From an uncultured Clostridia bacterium (lineage in GTDB: Bacteria > Bacillota > Clostridia > Oscillospirales > CAG-272), in contig CAMGCN010000027.1 of assembly GCA_946040935.1 (NCBI GenBank), positions 1 to 8,225 on the forward strand: a stretch of DNA of 8,225 bases. The letters run 5' to 3'. Position numbers and translations under genes: made by a program. Of this stretch, positions 1 through 6,703 are shown in pieces. The stretch's first letter is position 1, and each line of letters starts with the position of its first letter. The notes below the pieces were generated by a model. That model saw only the letters and a list, made by a program, of their open reading frames with translations, did not search any database and was not told the origin of the DNA.

Positions 1-1
1 C

Positions 2-520
2 CTGAAGCTTGAGCTTTACACGCCCGACGAGCTCGCCTCGATAGTCATGAGAAGCGCGAAGATACTCGGAATACAAATTGACGGTGAGGGAGCGAAGGAA
101 ATCGCTTCACGTTCGCGCGGAACACCGCGAATTGCAAACCGTCTGCTTAAGCGCGTGCGCGACTTTGCCCAGGTAATGGGAAACGGTAAAATAGACCTTG
201 AGATTGCGTCCTATGCGCTTAAAAAACTCGAGATTGACGAGCTCGGACTCGATAATGTCGACCGCAGAATGTTGACTACGATAATCAAAAACTACGGAGG
301 AGGTCCCGTAGGACTTGAAACTCTCGCTGCAACGGTAGGTGAAGAGGCGGTCACGATAGAGGACGTATATGAGCCCTATCTTATGCAGATAGGTTTTCTT
401 TCACGCACTCCGAGGGGAAGATGTGCAACACGCCTTGCCTACGAGCATCTTTCTATACCGTACAGCGCAAATAAAGGCGATAAAGACCAGATAAGTATTT
501 TTGACCGAAAGGAAGACTGA
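2..520 (+). CDS. ruvB: RuvB Holliday junction branch-migration ATPase, C-terminal half (5' end outside the window)
   Basis: RuvB is the hexameric AAA+ motor that, with RuvA, drives branch migration of Holliday junctions in recombinational repair. The reading frame is open from base 2, so the ATG at position 47 is an internal Met, not the start. The 172 residues seen are about half of a usual RuvB (around 330-340 residues). The Walker A and B motifs lie upstream of the window. Visible parts are the end of the AAA+ core and lid ([12 protein letters not shown]), the sensor-2 segment [16 protein letters not shown] with its conserved Arg, and the winged-helix DNA-binding domain ([17 protein letters not shown], then [18 protein letters not shown] and AYEHL). 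A polar tail of about 20 residues ends in SIFDRKED. The TGA stop directly abuts the ATG of the next gene, so the two are probably co-transcribed. ruvA would be expected just upstream but is not visible. Confidence 0.96.
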   Translation: MKLELYTPDELASIVMRSAKILGIQIDGEGAKEIASRSRGTPRIANRLLKRVRDFAQVMGNGKIDLEIASYALKKLEIDELGLDNVDRRMLTTIIKNYGGGPVGLETLAATVGEEAVTIEDVYEPYLMQIGFLSRTPRGRCATRLAYEHLSIPYSANKGDKDQISIFDRKED

Positions 521-1387
521 ATGTTTTTGGCAGACGGCTGGAGCTCATACAAACTTATTGACGCGAGCGACGGCAAGCGGCTTGAGAGCTGGGGCGGATA
601 TACGCTCGTCCGTCCCGATCCGCAGGTAATATGGCACAGTGAAACTCCCGACAGACGCTTTAAGAGCGCAGACGCGGTTTATATCCGTTCAAAGAAGGGC
701 GGAGGAGCATGGAGCGAAAACAACCTGCCCGAGAGCTGGATTTTAGAGTATGAGCGTTTGGGACTTAAATTTCTCATTAAGCCCATGGGGTTTAAGCATA
801 CCGGACTTTTTCCCGAACAGGCGGTAAACTGGGATTGGTTTTACAAACTAATATCATCGCAAAACCGCGAGATAAAGGTGCTCAATCTTTTTGCATATAC
901 GGGCGGGGCTACTGTCGCCGCGGCAAAGGCGGGCGCAAAGGTATGTCATGTAGACGCTTCACGCGGCATGGTCGCTCAGGCAAAGGAAAACGCGGCTCTG
1001 TGCGGCCTCGAGGACGCGCCTATACGTTATATCGTGGACGACTGTCAGAAGTTTGTCGAGAGGGAAATACGCAGAGGCAACACATACGACGCCATAATCA
1101 TGGATCCCCCCTCTTACGGCAGAGGTCCCAACGGACAGATATGGCGCTGTGAAGAAAACATCGACTCTTTTGTAAAGCTGTGTATGGGAGTTCTGTCGGA
1201 AAATCCGCTGTTTGTTTTGATTAACTCATATACAACGGGGCTCTCTCCCTCTGCTATGGGATATATCCTGGAAACTACCGTTAAAAAACAATACGGCGGT
1301 TCTGTCATATCCGATGAGGTGGGACTTCCCGTCGAGAGCACAGGCGCGGCGCTTCCCTGCGGTTCGGCGGCACGCTGGACAAAATAA
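521..1387 (+). CDS. Class I SAM-dependent methyltransferase, RlmI-like (probable RNA methyltransferase)
   Basis: This is a predicted Rossmann-fold S-adenosylmethionine methyltransferase of the family that includes the C-terminal domain of the 23S rRNA methyltransferases RlmI/RlmK. The N-terminal part (residues 1-100) is beta-rich and ends in the family signature KHTGLFPEQAVNWDW. Motif I is VLNLFAYTGGAT (120-131), the acidic residue closing strand 2 is D145, and motif IV is DPPSYGRG (195-202). The C-terminus LPCGSAARW is typical of the group. At 288 residues it looks complete, but it has no N-terminal PUA RNA-binding domain, unlike full RlmI, so the substrate is not settled. The start is the ATG immediately after the ruvB stop, with a good ribosome binding site (AAGGA at 509-513, spacing 7). 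The cytosolic enzyme class is secure; rRNA as target is inferred from family resemblance. Confidence 0.87.
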   Translation: MFLADGWSSYKLIDASDGKRLESWGGYTLVRPDPQVIWHSETPDRRFKSADAVYIRSKKGGGAWSENNLPESWILEYERLGLKFLIKPMGFKHTGLFPEQAVNWDWFYKLISSQNREIKVLNLFAYTGGATVAAAKAGAKVCHVDASRGMVAQAKENAALCGLEDAPIRYIVDDCQKFVEREIRRGNTYDAIIMDPPSYGRGPNGQIWRCEENIDSFVKLCMGVLSENPLFVLINSYTTGLSPSAMGYILETTVKKQYGGSVISDEVGLPVESTGAALPCGSAARWTK

Positions 1388-1412
1388 AGAATGAAACAAT
1401 ACGGAAAAATAT

Positions 1413-2276
1413 ATGGAAAACGCATTTATCAAAACAGAAAATCTGTCATTCTCCTATGAAAACGGAGACGGCGGTGAAAACGCGGTACTGTACGATATAA
1501 ACCTTGAAATAGAAAAGGGTGCTTTCGTCGCAATACTCGGTCACAACGGCTCGGGAAAATCTACCCTTGCCAAGCTGTTGAACATGATACTGACTCCGAC
1601 CGGGGGAAAAATATATATCGACGGCACAGATATAACAAAGCCCGATATGAGCGAAAAAGACATTATTGACCTCCGTTCGAAAATCGGTATGGTATTTCAA
1701 AATCCCGATAATCAGTTAGTTGCCACAATCGTCGAAGAGGACGTTGCATTCGGCCCTGAAAATCTCGGAGTAGAGCCTGCCGAGATTCGCCGCCGTGTCG
1801 ACGAGGCGCTTGCGACTGTAGGAATGACCAAGTATGCACGGCACAGTCCTCATCAGCTTTCGGGCGGACAAAAGCAGAGAGTGGCAATCGCAGGCGCGAT
1901 AGCGATGCTTCCCGAGTGTATAGTGTTTGACGAATCGACTGCCATGCTCGATCCCATGGGCAGAGCCGAGGTCATGAATACGATAGAAAAGCTGAATCGG
2001 GAAAAGAATATTACAGTCCTGCATATTACACACAATATGAATGAAGCGCTGTGCGCCGACAGAGTGATAGTCATGAGTGACGGAAGGATTATTTTAGACG
2101 GCGTGCCCGACGAAGTCTTTTCGCATGTCGAAGAATTAAAGTCTGTCGGACTGGGAGTTCCCCAAGCGGCGGAACTTATGTATTCGCTTTCAAAAAACGG
2201 AATTGAAATAGGCAAAATAACGGGCGACGAAAATAAATGCGCGCAAAAATTGTTTGATTTGATAAATGAGAAATAA
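1413..2276 (+). CDS. ecfA1: ECF transporter ATPase subunit EcfA1
   Basis: EcfA1 is one of two ABC-type ATPases that power energy-coupling factor importers for vitamins and trace nutrients. It sits on the cytoplasmic face of the membrane, paired with EcfA2 and docked on EcfT. Walker A is GHNGSGKST (43-51), the Q-loop is VFQNPDNQ with Q96, the signature is LSGGQ (149-153), Walker B ends in D173-E174, and the H-loop His is H207. The DESTAMLDP variant after Walker B, with Ser where most ABC proteins have Pro, is characteristic of EcfA1 and separates it from the DEPAAGLDP of its partner. At 287 residues it has normal length. The start is the only usable ATG: an in-frame stop lies at 1392-1394, and the ribosome binding site is weak (GGA around 1403-1405). 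It follows the methyltransferase after 25 bases, the longest gap in the window, and overlaps ecfA2 by 11 bases. Confidence 0.95.
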   Translation: MENAFIKTENLSFSYENGDGGENAVLYDINLEIEKGAFVAILGHNGSGKSTLAKLLNMILTPTGGKIYIDGTDITKPDMSEKDIIDLRSKIGMVFQNPDNQLVATIVEEDVAFGPENLGVEPAEIRRRVDEALATVGMTKYARHSPHQLSGGQKQRVAIAGAIAMLPECIVFDESTAMLDPMGRAEVMNTIEKLNREKNITVLHITHNMNEALCADRVIVMSDGRIILDGVPDEVFSHVEELKSVGLGVPQAAELMYSLSKNGIEIGKITGDENKCAQKLFDLINEK

Positions 2277-3138
2277 AATAGAAATAGAAAATGTATCGTA
2301 TATATATTCGCAGGGCACACCCTTTTGTACAGAGGCGCTCAAAGATGTGAGCTGTTCTTTTAAGGAGGGAATTATAACCGGACTCATAGGTCACACCGGC
2401 TCGGGAAAGTCAACTCTTGTTCAGCTGCTAAACGGGCTTTTGAAGCCGACGTCGGGCAGGGTGCTTCTCGACGGAAAGGATATATGGGAAAATCCAAAGA
2501 AAATAAACGAAATAAGATTTCGCGTCGGACTCGTTTTTCAATATCCCGAATATCAGCTTTTTGAGGAGAGTGTGTATGCCGACATCGCATACGGTCCCAA
2601 AAATATAGGACTTGATAAAGATGAGATTGACAAACGTGTAAGACAGTCGGCACAGTTCGTCGGTATTGACGAGGGCCTTTTTGAAAAGTCTCCCTTTGAC
2701 CTTTCGGGAGGGCAAATGCGCCGTGTTGCAATAGCGGGTATTTTCGCACTTATGCCGGAGGTGCTCGTACTCGACGAGCCTGCGGCAGGTCTTGACCCGA
2801 TGGGCAGAGACGCTGTTTTTAATGCTGTCACCGCATATCAGCGTACAACGGGAGCTACCGTTATCATTGTCAGTCACAGTATGGAGGACATGGCTAAATA
2901 CGCGGACAGAATAATGGTTATGAGCAATGCAAAGGTGGTACTCGAAGGAGAACCGAGCGAGATATATAAAAATGCAAAGACTTTGTGCTCGATAGGCCTT
3001 GATGTTCCGCAGATAACGCGGCTGATGATGAAGCTGTCGGATATGGGAGTACCTAACCGTACCGACATTTTCACGGTAGAGGGAGCGCGTGACGAGATAT
3101 TGCGTCTGCTCGGAAAGGGCGGTAACGTAAATGATTAA
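2266..3138 (+). CDS. ecfA2: ECF transporter ATPase subunit EcfA2
   Basis: EcfA2 is the second ATPase of the ECF energising module and forms a heterodimer with EcfA1. Walker A is GHTGSGKST (42-50), the Q-loop is VFQYPEYQLFEE with Q92 (the YPEYQLFEE form is diagnostic of EcfA2), the signature is LSGGQ (146-150), Walker B ends in D170-E171 within VLVLDEPAAGLDP, and the H-loop His is H204. Its 290 residues match the family. An in-frame TAA at 2263-2265 directly precedes the ATG, which fixes the start inside the last codons of ecfA1. I see no Shine-Dalgarno sequence before it, so translation is probably coupled to ecfA1 termination. The 3' end overlaps ecfT by 8 bases. All catalytic residues are intact. 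Confidence 0.96.
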   Translation: MRNKIEIENVSYIYSQGTPFCTEALKDVSCSFKEGIITGLIGHTGSGKSTLVQLLNGLLKPTSGRVLLDGKDIWENPKKINEIRFRVGLVFQYPEYQLFEESVYADIAYGPKNIGLDKDEIDKRVRQSAQFVGIDEGLFEKSPFDLSGGQMRRVAIAGIFALMPEVLVLDEPAAGLDPMGRDAVFNAVTAYQRTTGATVIIVSHSMEDMAKYADRIMVMSNAKVVLEGEPSEIYKNAKTLCSIGLDVPQITRLMMKLSDMGVPNRTDIFTVEGARDEILRLLGKGGNVND

Positions 3139-3961
3139 GGATATTACAATCGGACAGTATTTTCCGGGGGAGTCTGTTCTGCATCATCTCGATCCCCGTA
3201 CCAAGCTGCTTCTTACGGTGTTGTATATCGTCATTTTGTTTATGGCGAAGAGCATGCTCGCGTTTATCCTGATAGTCCTGCTCACCGCGGCTCTTATTCC
3301 CATTTCGGGAATATCTTTCAAAGTGATAGCAAAGAGCCTGAAGCCCCTTTTGTTTATCATAATTTTCACAATGACTCTTAATTTGTTTTTTACAAAAGGA
3401 GAGGGAGAGCCTCTTTTGTCCTTTTGGATAATAAATATCTATAAAGAGGGTGTTTCCTTCGCCATATACATGATAGTGAGAATAATATGCCTCATTACCG
3501 GCACGGGCGTTATTTTGACATATACTACATCGCCTATTCAACTGACTGACGGTATAGAACAGCTTCTTGCTCCTCTTTCAAAGATAAAGCTGCCTGTTCA
3601 TGAGTTTGCCATGATGATGTCCTGTGCTCTGCGCTTTATACCTACCCTCGTCGAGGAAACAGACAAAATCATGAGTGCACAAAAGGCGAGAGGAGCCGAC
3701 TTTACAAGCGGCTCGCTGATAAGGCGTGCGAAAGCTATCATACCGATTCTCATTCCCCTTTTCGTCTCGGCGTTCCGCCGTGCGGACGAGCTCGCGGTCG
3801 CCATGGAGTGCCGCTGTTACCACGGGGGAGAGGGAAGAACGCGCATGAATTCGTTGCATTTTTCCGCGCGTGATTTACTTGTGACACTGGTGTTTGTTTT
3901 ATTCGGCGCAGGCGTAGTTCTTCTGAATATCTTTACACGCGGAATAGGTATAGGCATATGA
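3131..3961 (+). CDS. ecfT: ECF transporter transmembrane component EcfT
   Basis: EcfT is the integral membrane T component that links the EcfA1/EcfA2 ATPases to interchangeable substrate-binding S proteins. The N-terminus has the family pattern IGQYFPGESVLHHLDPRTK. Hydrophobic segments lie near residues 26-57 (probably two), 66-87, 107-130 and 243-268. The cytoplasmic coupling region carries two short motifs that contact the ATPases: A186-R187-G188 (KARGAD) is canonical, whereas the second reads C227-R228-C229 (AMECRCYHGGEGRTR) where Ala-Arg-Gly is the classical form; only the Arg is kept. Length (276) is normal. The start is the ATG overlapping the ecfA2 end, preceded by a purine-rich stretch at 3113-3122 (GGAAAGGGCG). 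No S component gene is in the window, so the imported substrates cannot be named. Confidence 0.94.
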   Translation: MIKDITIGQYFPGESVLHHLDPRTKLLLTVLYIVILFMAKSMLAFILIVLLTAALIPISGISFKVIAKSLKPLLFIIIFTMTLNLFFTKGEGEPLLSFWIINIYKEGVSFAIYMIVRIICLITGTGVILTYTTSPIQLTDGIEQLLAPLSKIKLPVHEFAMMMSCALRFIPTLVEETDKIMSAQKARGADFTSGSLIRRAKAIIPILIPLFVSAFRRADELAVAMECRCYHGGEGRTRMNSLHFSARDLLVTLVFVLFGAGVVLLNIFTRGIGIGI

Positions 3962-4695
3962 AACTTCTGCTTGAAATAAGATACGACGGAAGCGGTTTTC
4001 ACGGCTGGCAGGTACAGCCTGATAAGATTACCGTTCAGAGCTGTATTCAGGACGCACTTGAAAAGCTGTTCGGGAAAAGATACGACGTGACAGGGTGCAG
4101 CCGCACCGATTCGGGAGTTCACGCACGTCAGTTTTTCTGTACTGTCGACGGCATGAGCGAAAGTAAGATTTCTCTTGACAGGGTGCCGCGTGCGCTTTGC
4201 GCCCTGTTGCCCGATGAGGCGGCGGTGATTTCCTGCCGTGAGGTTCCGGATGATTTCCACCCGAGATATTCATGTAAAGGCAAAGAGTACGAATATATTA
4301 TTAACGCACGCTCATGCCGAGATCCGTTTCTTCGGGGACGCGCATGGCAGCTTTGCCGTGAGCTTGATATCCCGGCGATGGAGCGGGCCGCGAAAGGAAT
4401 AGAGGGAAAGCACGATTTTTCTTCCTTTTGCGCCGCAAACGCTTCAACGAGCGATAATGTAAGAACGGTAGAATACTGCAGAGTGACGGAAGAAAACGGC
4501 ATCGTACGCATAAACATAACTGCAAACGGATTTTTATATAACATGGTCCGTATAATCACCGGCACTTTAGTCGAAGCAGGGCTGGGCAAAAAAGAATACG
4601 AAGATACAGGGAAAATAATCGAAAGGCTCGACCGAAAGGCGGCGGGTATTACGGCGCCTGCCTGCGGACTTTACTTAAACCGTGTCAAATATTAA
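3958..4695 (+). CDS. truA: tRNA pseudouridine(38-40) synthase TruA
   Basis: TruA converts uridines 38, 39 and 40 of the tRNA anticodon stem-loop to pseudouridine. The N-terminal strand has RYDGSGFHGWQVQP (8-21). The catalytic Asp is D51 in CSRTDSGVHA (47-56). The conserved Tyr is Y111 in KGKEYEYII, and the second half has HDFSSFCA and GFLYNMVRIITGTL with R198. The C-terminus GLYLNRVKY is typical. Length (245) matches the family and no active-site residue is missing. The start overlaps the ecfT stop as ATGA, indicating translational coupling. The ecfA1-ecfA2-ecfT-truA order is a familiar Bacillota block, though there it usually lies among ribosomal protein genes, which are absent here. Confidence 0.97.
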   Translation: MKLLLEIRYDGSGFHGWQVQPDKITVQSCIQDALEKLFGKRYDVTGCSRTDSGVHARQFFCTVDGMSESKISLDRVPRALCALLPDEAAVISCREVPDDFHPRYSCKGKEYEYIINARSCRDPFLRGRAWQLCRELDIPAMERAAKGIEGKHDFSSFCAANASTSDNVRTVEYCRVTEENGIVRINITANGFLYNMVRIITGTLVEAGLGKKEYEDTGKIIERLDRKAAGITAPACGLYLNRVKY

Positions 4696-4709
4696 GTGAA
4701 AGGTAACAG

Positions 4710-5963
4710 ATGGCGAAGAAAAACTTTTTAACAAAAAAGAAAAATGCCGCAGCGACTGCGCCGGGTGTAAATGCGTATTATATCACCGTTTCATCCCGTT
4801 TCGGCTTTGCAAAGTGGATTTGCGTCGCGCTTCTCGCTCTGTTTATCGCCTTTACAGTGCTTTTCACACGCGAGGAGATAACGGTAAACAATTTGAGATA
4901 TCTTTTGAAGCATTTCGACGTAAACTCTGTTGATTCTTCCTCAAATTTTGATATCCTTAAATATGACGATAACGGAAACTACACTTTCGGATACTATAAG
5001 GACGATTTGGTCGTGGTTTCCTCAACAGGCGTCAGCTTTTACGATATGCACGGAAACGCGGTCATGAATAAATCTCATTCCATGTCAAATCCCGCGCTTA
5101 CCGCGACGGAGAATTACCTGTATGTATACGACCTCGGAAACAACGCTTATTCGGTATATAATTCTTTTGCATGTCTCAAAAGCGTTATAACCGAATATCC
5201 CGTCAACATGATAGCGGCGGGAGATACAGGCGTTTTCGCCGTGGTTACAAAGGATATCGAGTACAGAAGTAAGGTGCAGATTTACGATAAAAATTTCAAT
5301 TTGTTAAGCGAAGTATCAAAAAACAAATTGGTCATTGACGTTTCCGTTTCATCAGACGGAAGGGAAGTTTTGATTTTGTCCTGCGAGACTACAACTGACG
5401 GAGAGTTCTTTACCGAGGTATCTATGGTGCGCCCGGGAAAGTACGAACCTGCTTTTACCGTCGAGAGGGAAGACAGCTTCCCGATATCGTGTACTGTGCT
5501 TTCAGGCGGAGGAGCCGGAGTTCTGTTTTCGGATAAGTTTATAATTTACAGTCCGTCGGGCGAGCTTGTTCTTGAATATGATTTTACGGGAAAGACGCCT
5601 ACTACCTACGCCTGCAACGGGGAATATACCGCACTCACGTTTAATAAGAGCGTAATCGGTTATGACAGCAGCGCGATTATTTTTGATAAAAACGGAAACA
5701 TCGTAAATGATATAACCGTGTCGGGACAGTGTAACAAATCGACATTTGAAAACGGATATGTTTTCGTTATGCTCACAGACGCAGTCGCACGTCTCGATAT
5801 AAACAGCGGCGAGGTGCTTTATGAAAAAACAGAAAGCAATCCGATTGATTTCATGGTGCGCGGAGGAGACTCTCTGCTCGTGTGTTACAGCGACAGGACG
5901 GTTTCAATGCCTTACTCTTTCGTGCCCGATTATCTGAAAAGCGAAACGGAGGAAGAAAATTGA
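4710..5963 (+). CDS. DUF5711-like single-pass membrane protein with probable extracytoplasmic beta-propeller
   Basis: No biochemical function is known to me. A Lys-rich cytoplasmic N-terminus (residues 1-35) is followed by one hydrophobic segment at about 34-52 (FAKWICVALLALFIAFTVLF). By the positive-inside rule the remaining 365 residues lie outside the membrane. A short conserved-looking helix follows (VNNLRYLLKHFD, about 58-70). The rest is beta-rich, with repeating units such as VSSTGVSFYDMHGN, LYVYDLGNNAYSVYN, VQIYDKNFN and IIFDKNGNIV, the strand-turn-strand pattern of a propeller of WD40/YVTN-like blades. The overall plan resembles Clostridia proteins labelled DUF5711; that assignment is from memory and was not searched. 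The ribosome binding site is AAAGGT at 4699-4704. Its stop overlaps the start of the CvpA-family gene, suggesting the two products act together at the membrane. It has no lipobox or enzyme motif. Confidence 0.75.
   Translation: MAKKNFLTKKKNAAATAPGVNAYYITVSSRFGFAKWICVALLALFIAFTVLFTREEITVNNLRYLLKHFDVNSVDSSSNFDILKYDDNGNYTFGYYKDDLVVVSSTGVSFYDMHGNAVMNKSHSMSNPALTATENYLYVYDLGNNAYSVYNSFACLKSVITEYPVNMIAAGDTGVFAVVTKDIEYRSKVQIYDKNFNLLSEVSKNKLVIDVSVSSDGREVLILSCETTTDGEFFTEVSMVRPGKYEPAFTVEREDSFPISCTVLSGGGAGVLFSDKFIIYSPSGELVLEYDFTGKTPTTYACNGEYTALTFNKSVIGYDSSAIIFDKNGNIVNDITVSGQCNKSTFENGYVFVMLTDAVARLDINSGEVLYEKTESNPIDFMVRGGDSLLVCYSDRTVSMPYSFVPDYLKSETEEEN
5948..5953 (+). promoter_or_regulatory. Ribosome binding site that selects the TTG start of the CvpA-family gene
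   Basis: GGAGGA lies six bases upstream of the TTG at 5960 and is one of the strongest Shine-Dalgarno matches in the window. It supports TTG 5960 over the in-frame ATG at 5882, which would put 26 extra polar residues before the first membrane segment and give an 82-base overlap with the preceding gene. Confidence 0.75.
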
Positions 5964-6688
5964 AAATTTCATTGATATGTGACATTATACTTGCTCTTAT
6001 TTTTGTGCTGATAGTCGCAGGCGGTTACAGAAAAGGCTTCATTAAAAGTCTGCTCGGACTTGCAAGTCTTTTGATTGCCGCTGTGTGCGCGTCCCTGCTT
6101 ACGCCCACGGTCTCTTCGTGGCTGTCAGACAGGTATGTGGAGAATGCGGTAAAGGATACTGTTTCATCGAGTATTCATTCTGTTATCGACGATACGGAAG
6201 ATGACGAAAAAAGCGAGGGACTTTTCTCGGCGATAGATAAATTTGTTATTATCGATAACGGAGAAACGGCAAATAAATACGTTTCGCAGATACTTGACTC
6301 GTCCTTTTCCGATAATACGATAGATGCGGTGTCGGGTGAAATAGCGAAAACAATATCAAAACCGCTTTGTAATTCCGCCGCGTTCTTTGTCATATTTATT
6401 ATCAGCTCTTTGCTTGTACGGATTATCGCATCTGTACTCGACGGGATATTCCGCCTTCCGATACTCAAACAGGCAAATAAGCTTCTCGGACTTATTTTGG
6501 GACTTCTTTGCGCGCTCATATTCATGATGGTTGTGTCGCGTGTGTTCGTGTGCATACTGCCGTGGCTTTCGGGTATTACAGACGGTAAAATAGGTCAGGA
6601 TGTTTTGGAAGGATCACATTTGCTTTCCTTCTTCAGCAAGTATAATGTGTTCAGAGAGATAATAAAAGATATATCGGCATTTATATAA
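5960..6688 (+). CDS. CvpA-family integral membrane protein (TTG start)
   Basis: CvpA-family proteins are multi-pass inner-membrane proteins. E. coli CvpA is needed for colicin V production, but the molecular role is unclear. With the TTG start the protein has 242 residues. Predicted membrane segments are about 4-20, 30-48, 139-158 and 175-204. The N-terminal Asp in the first helix followed by GGYRKGFIKSLLGL (21-34) is the family signature, and ANKLLGLILGLL near the fourth helix is also typical. A polar, acidic loop of about 90 residues (48-138) between helices 2 and 3 should face outward; it makes the protein much longer than E. coli CvpA (about 160 residues). TTG was chosen for its strong ribosome binding site and its TTGA overlap with the upstream stop. 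The upstream ATG at 5882 is a less likely alternative. Partnership with the upstream DUF5711-like protein is inferred from the coupling. Confidence 0.82.
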   Translation: MKISLICDIILALIFVLIVAGGYRKGFIKSLLGLASLLIAAVCASLLTPTVSSWLSDRYVENAVKDTVSSSIHSVIDDTEDDEKSEGLFSAIDKFVIIDNGETANKYVSQILDSSFSDNTIDAVSGEIAKTISKPLCNSAAFFVIFIISSLLVRIIASVLDGIFRLPILKQANKLLGLILGLLCALIFMMVVSRVFVCILPWLSGITDGKIGQDVLEGSHLLSFFSKYNVFREIIKDISAFI

Positions 6689-6703
6689 GAGGAGATACAA
6701 ATT

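Noticed and set aside
47..49. ATG at 47 as the start of the first gene
   Set aside because: The same frame is open to base 2 and the residues before it ([12 protein letters not shown]) are conserved RuvB sequence, so this Met is internal.
835..1152. Open frame of 105 codons in an alternative frame inside the methyltransferase gene
   Set aside because: It is fully contained in a gene with clear catalytic motifs and its translation is Arg/Gly-rich, as expected for a shadow frame.
1391..1459. Possible 22-codon leader peptide overlapping the start of ecfA1
   Set aside because: There is no ribosome binding site, no regulatory hairpin nearby, and most of it lies inside ecfA1 in another frame. It is probably chance.
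1538..2411. Near-identical DNA segments at 1538-1561 and 2388-2411
   Set aside because: These encode the Walker A motifs of the two paralogous ATPases. The similarity comes from paralogy and codon preference, not from a repeat element.
3515..3520. TTGACA inside ecfT as a possible -35 promoter element
   Set aside because: No TATAAT-like sequence lies at the right spacing downstream, and it is within coding sequence.
5882..5959. Upstream ATG extending the CvpA-family protein by 26 residues
   Set aside because: The added residues are polar and unlike the family N-terminus, the overlap would be 82 bases, and TTG 5960 has a strong Shine-Dalgarno sequence and the correct family start.
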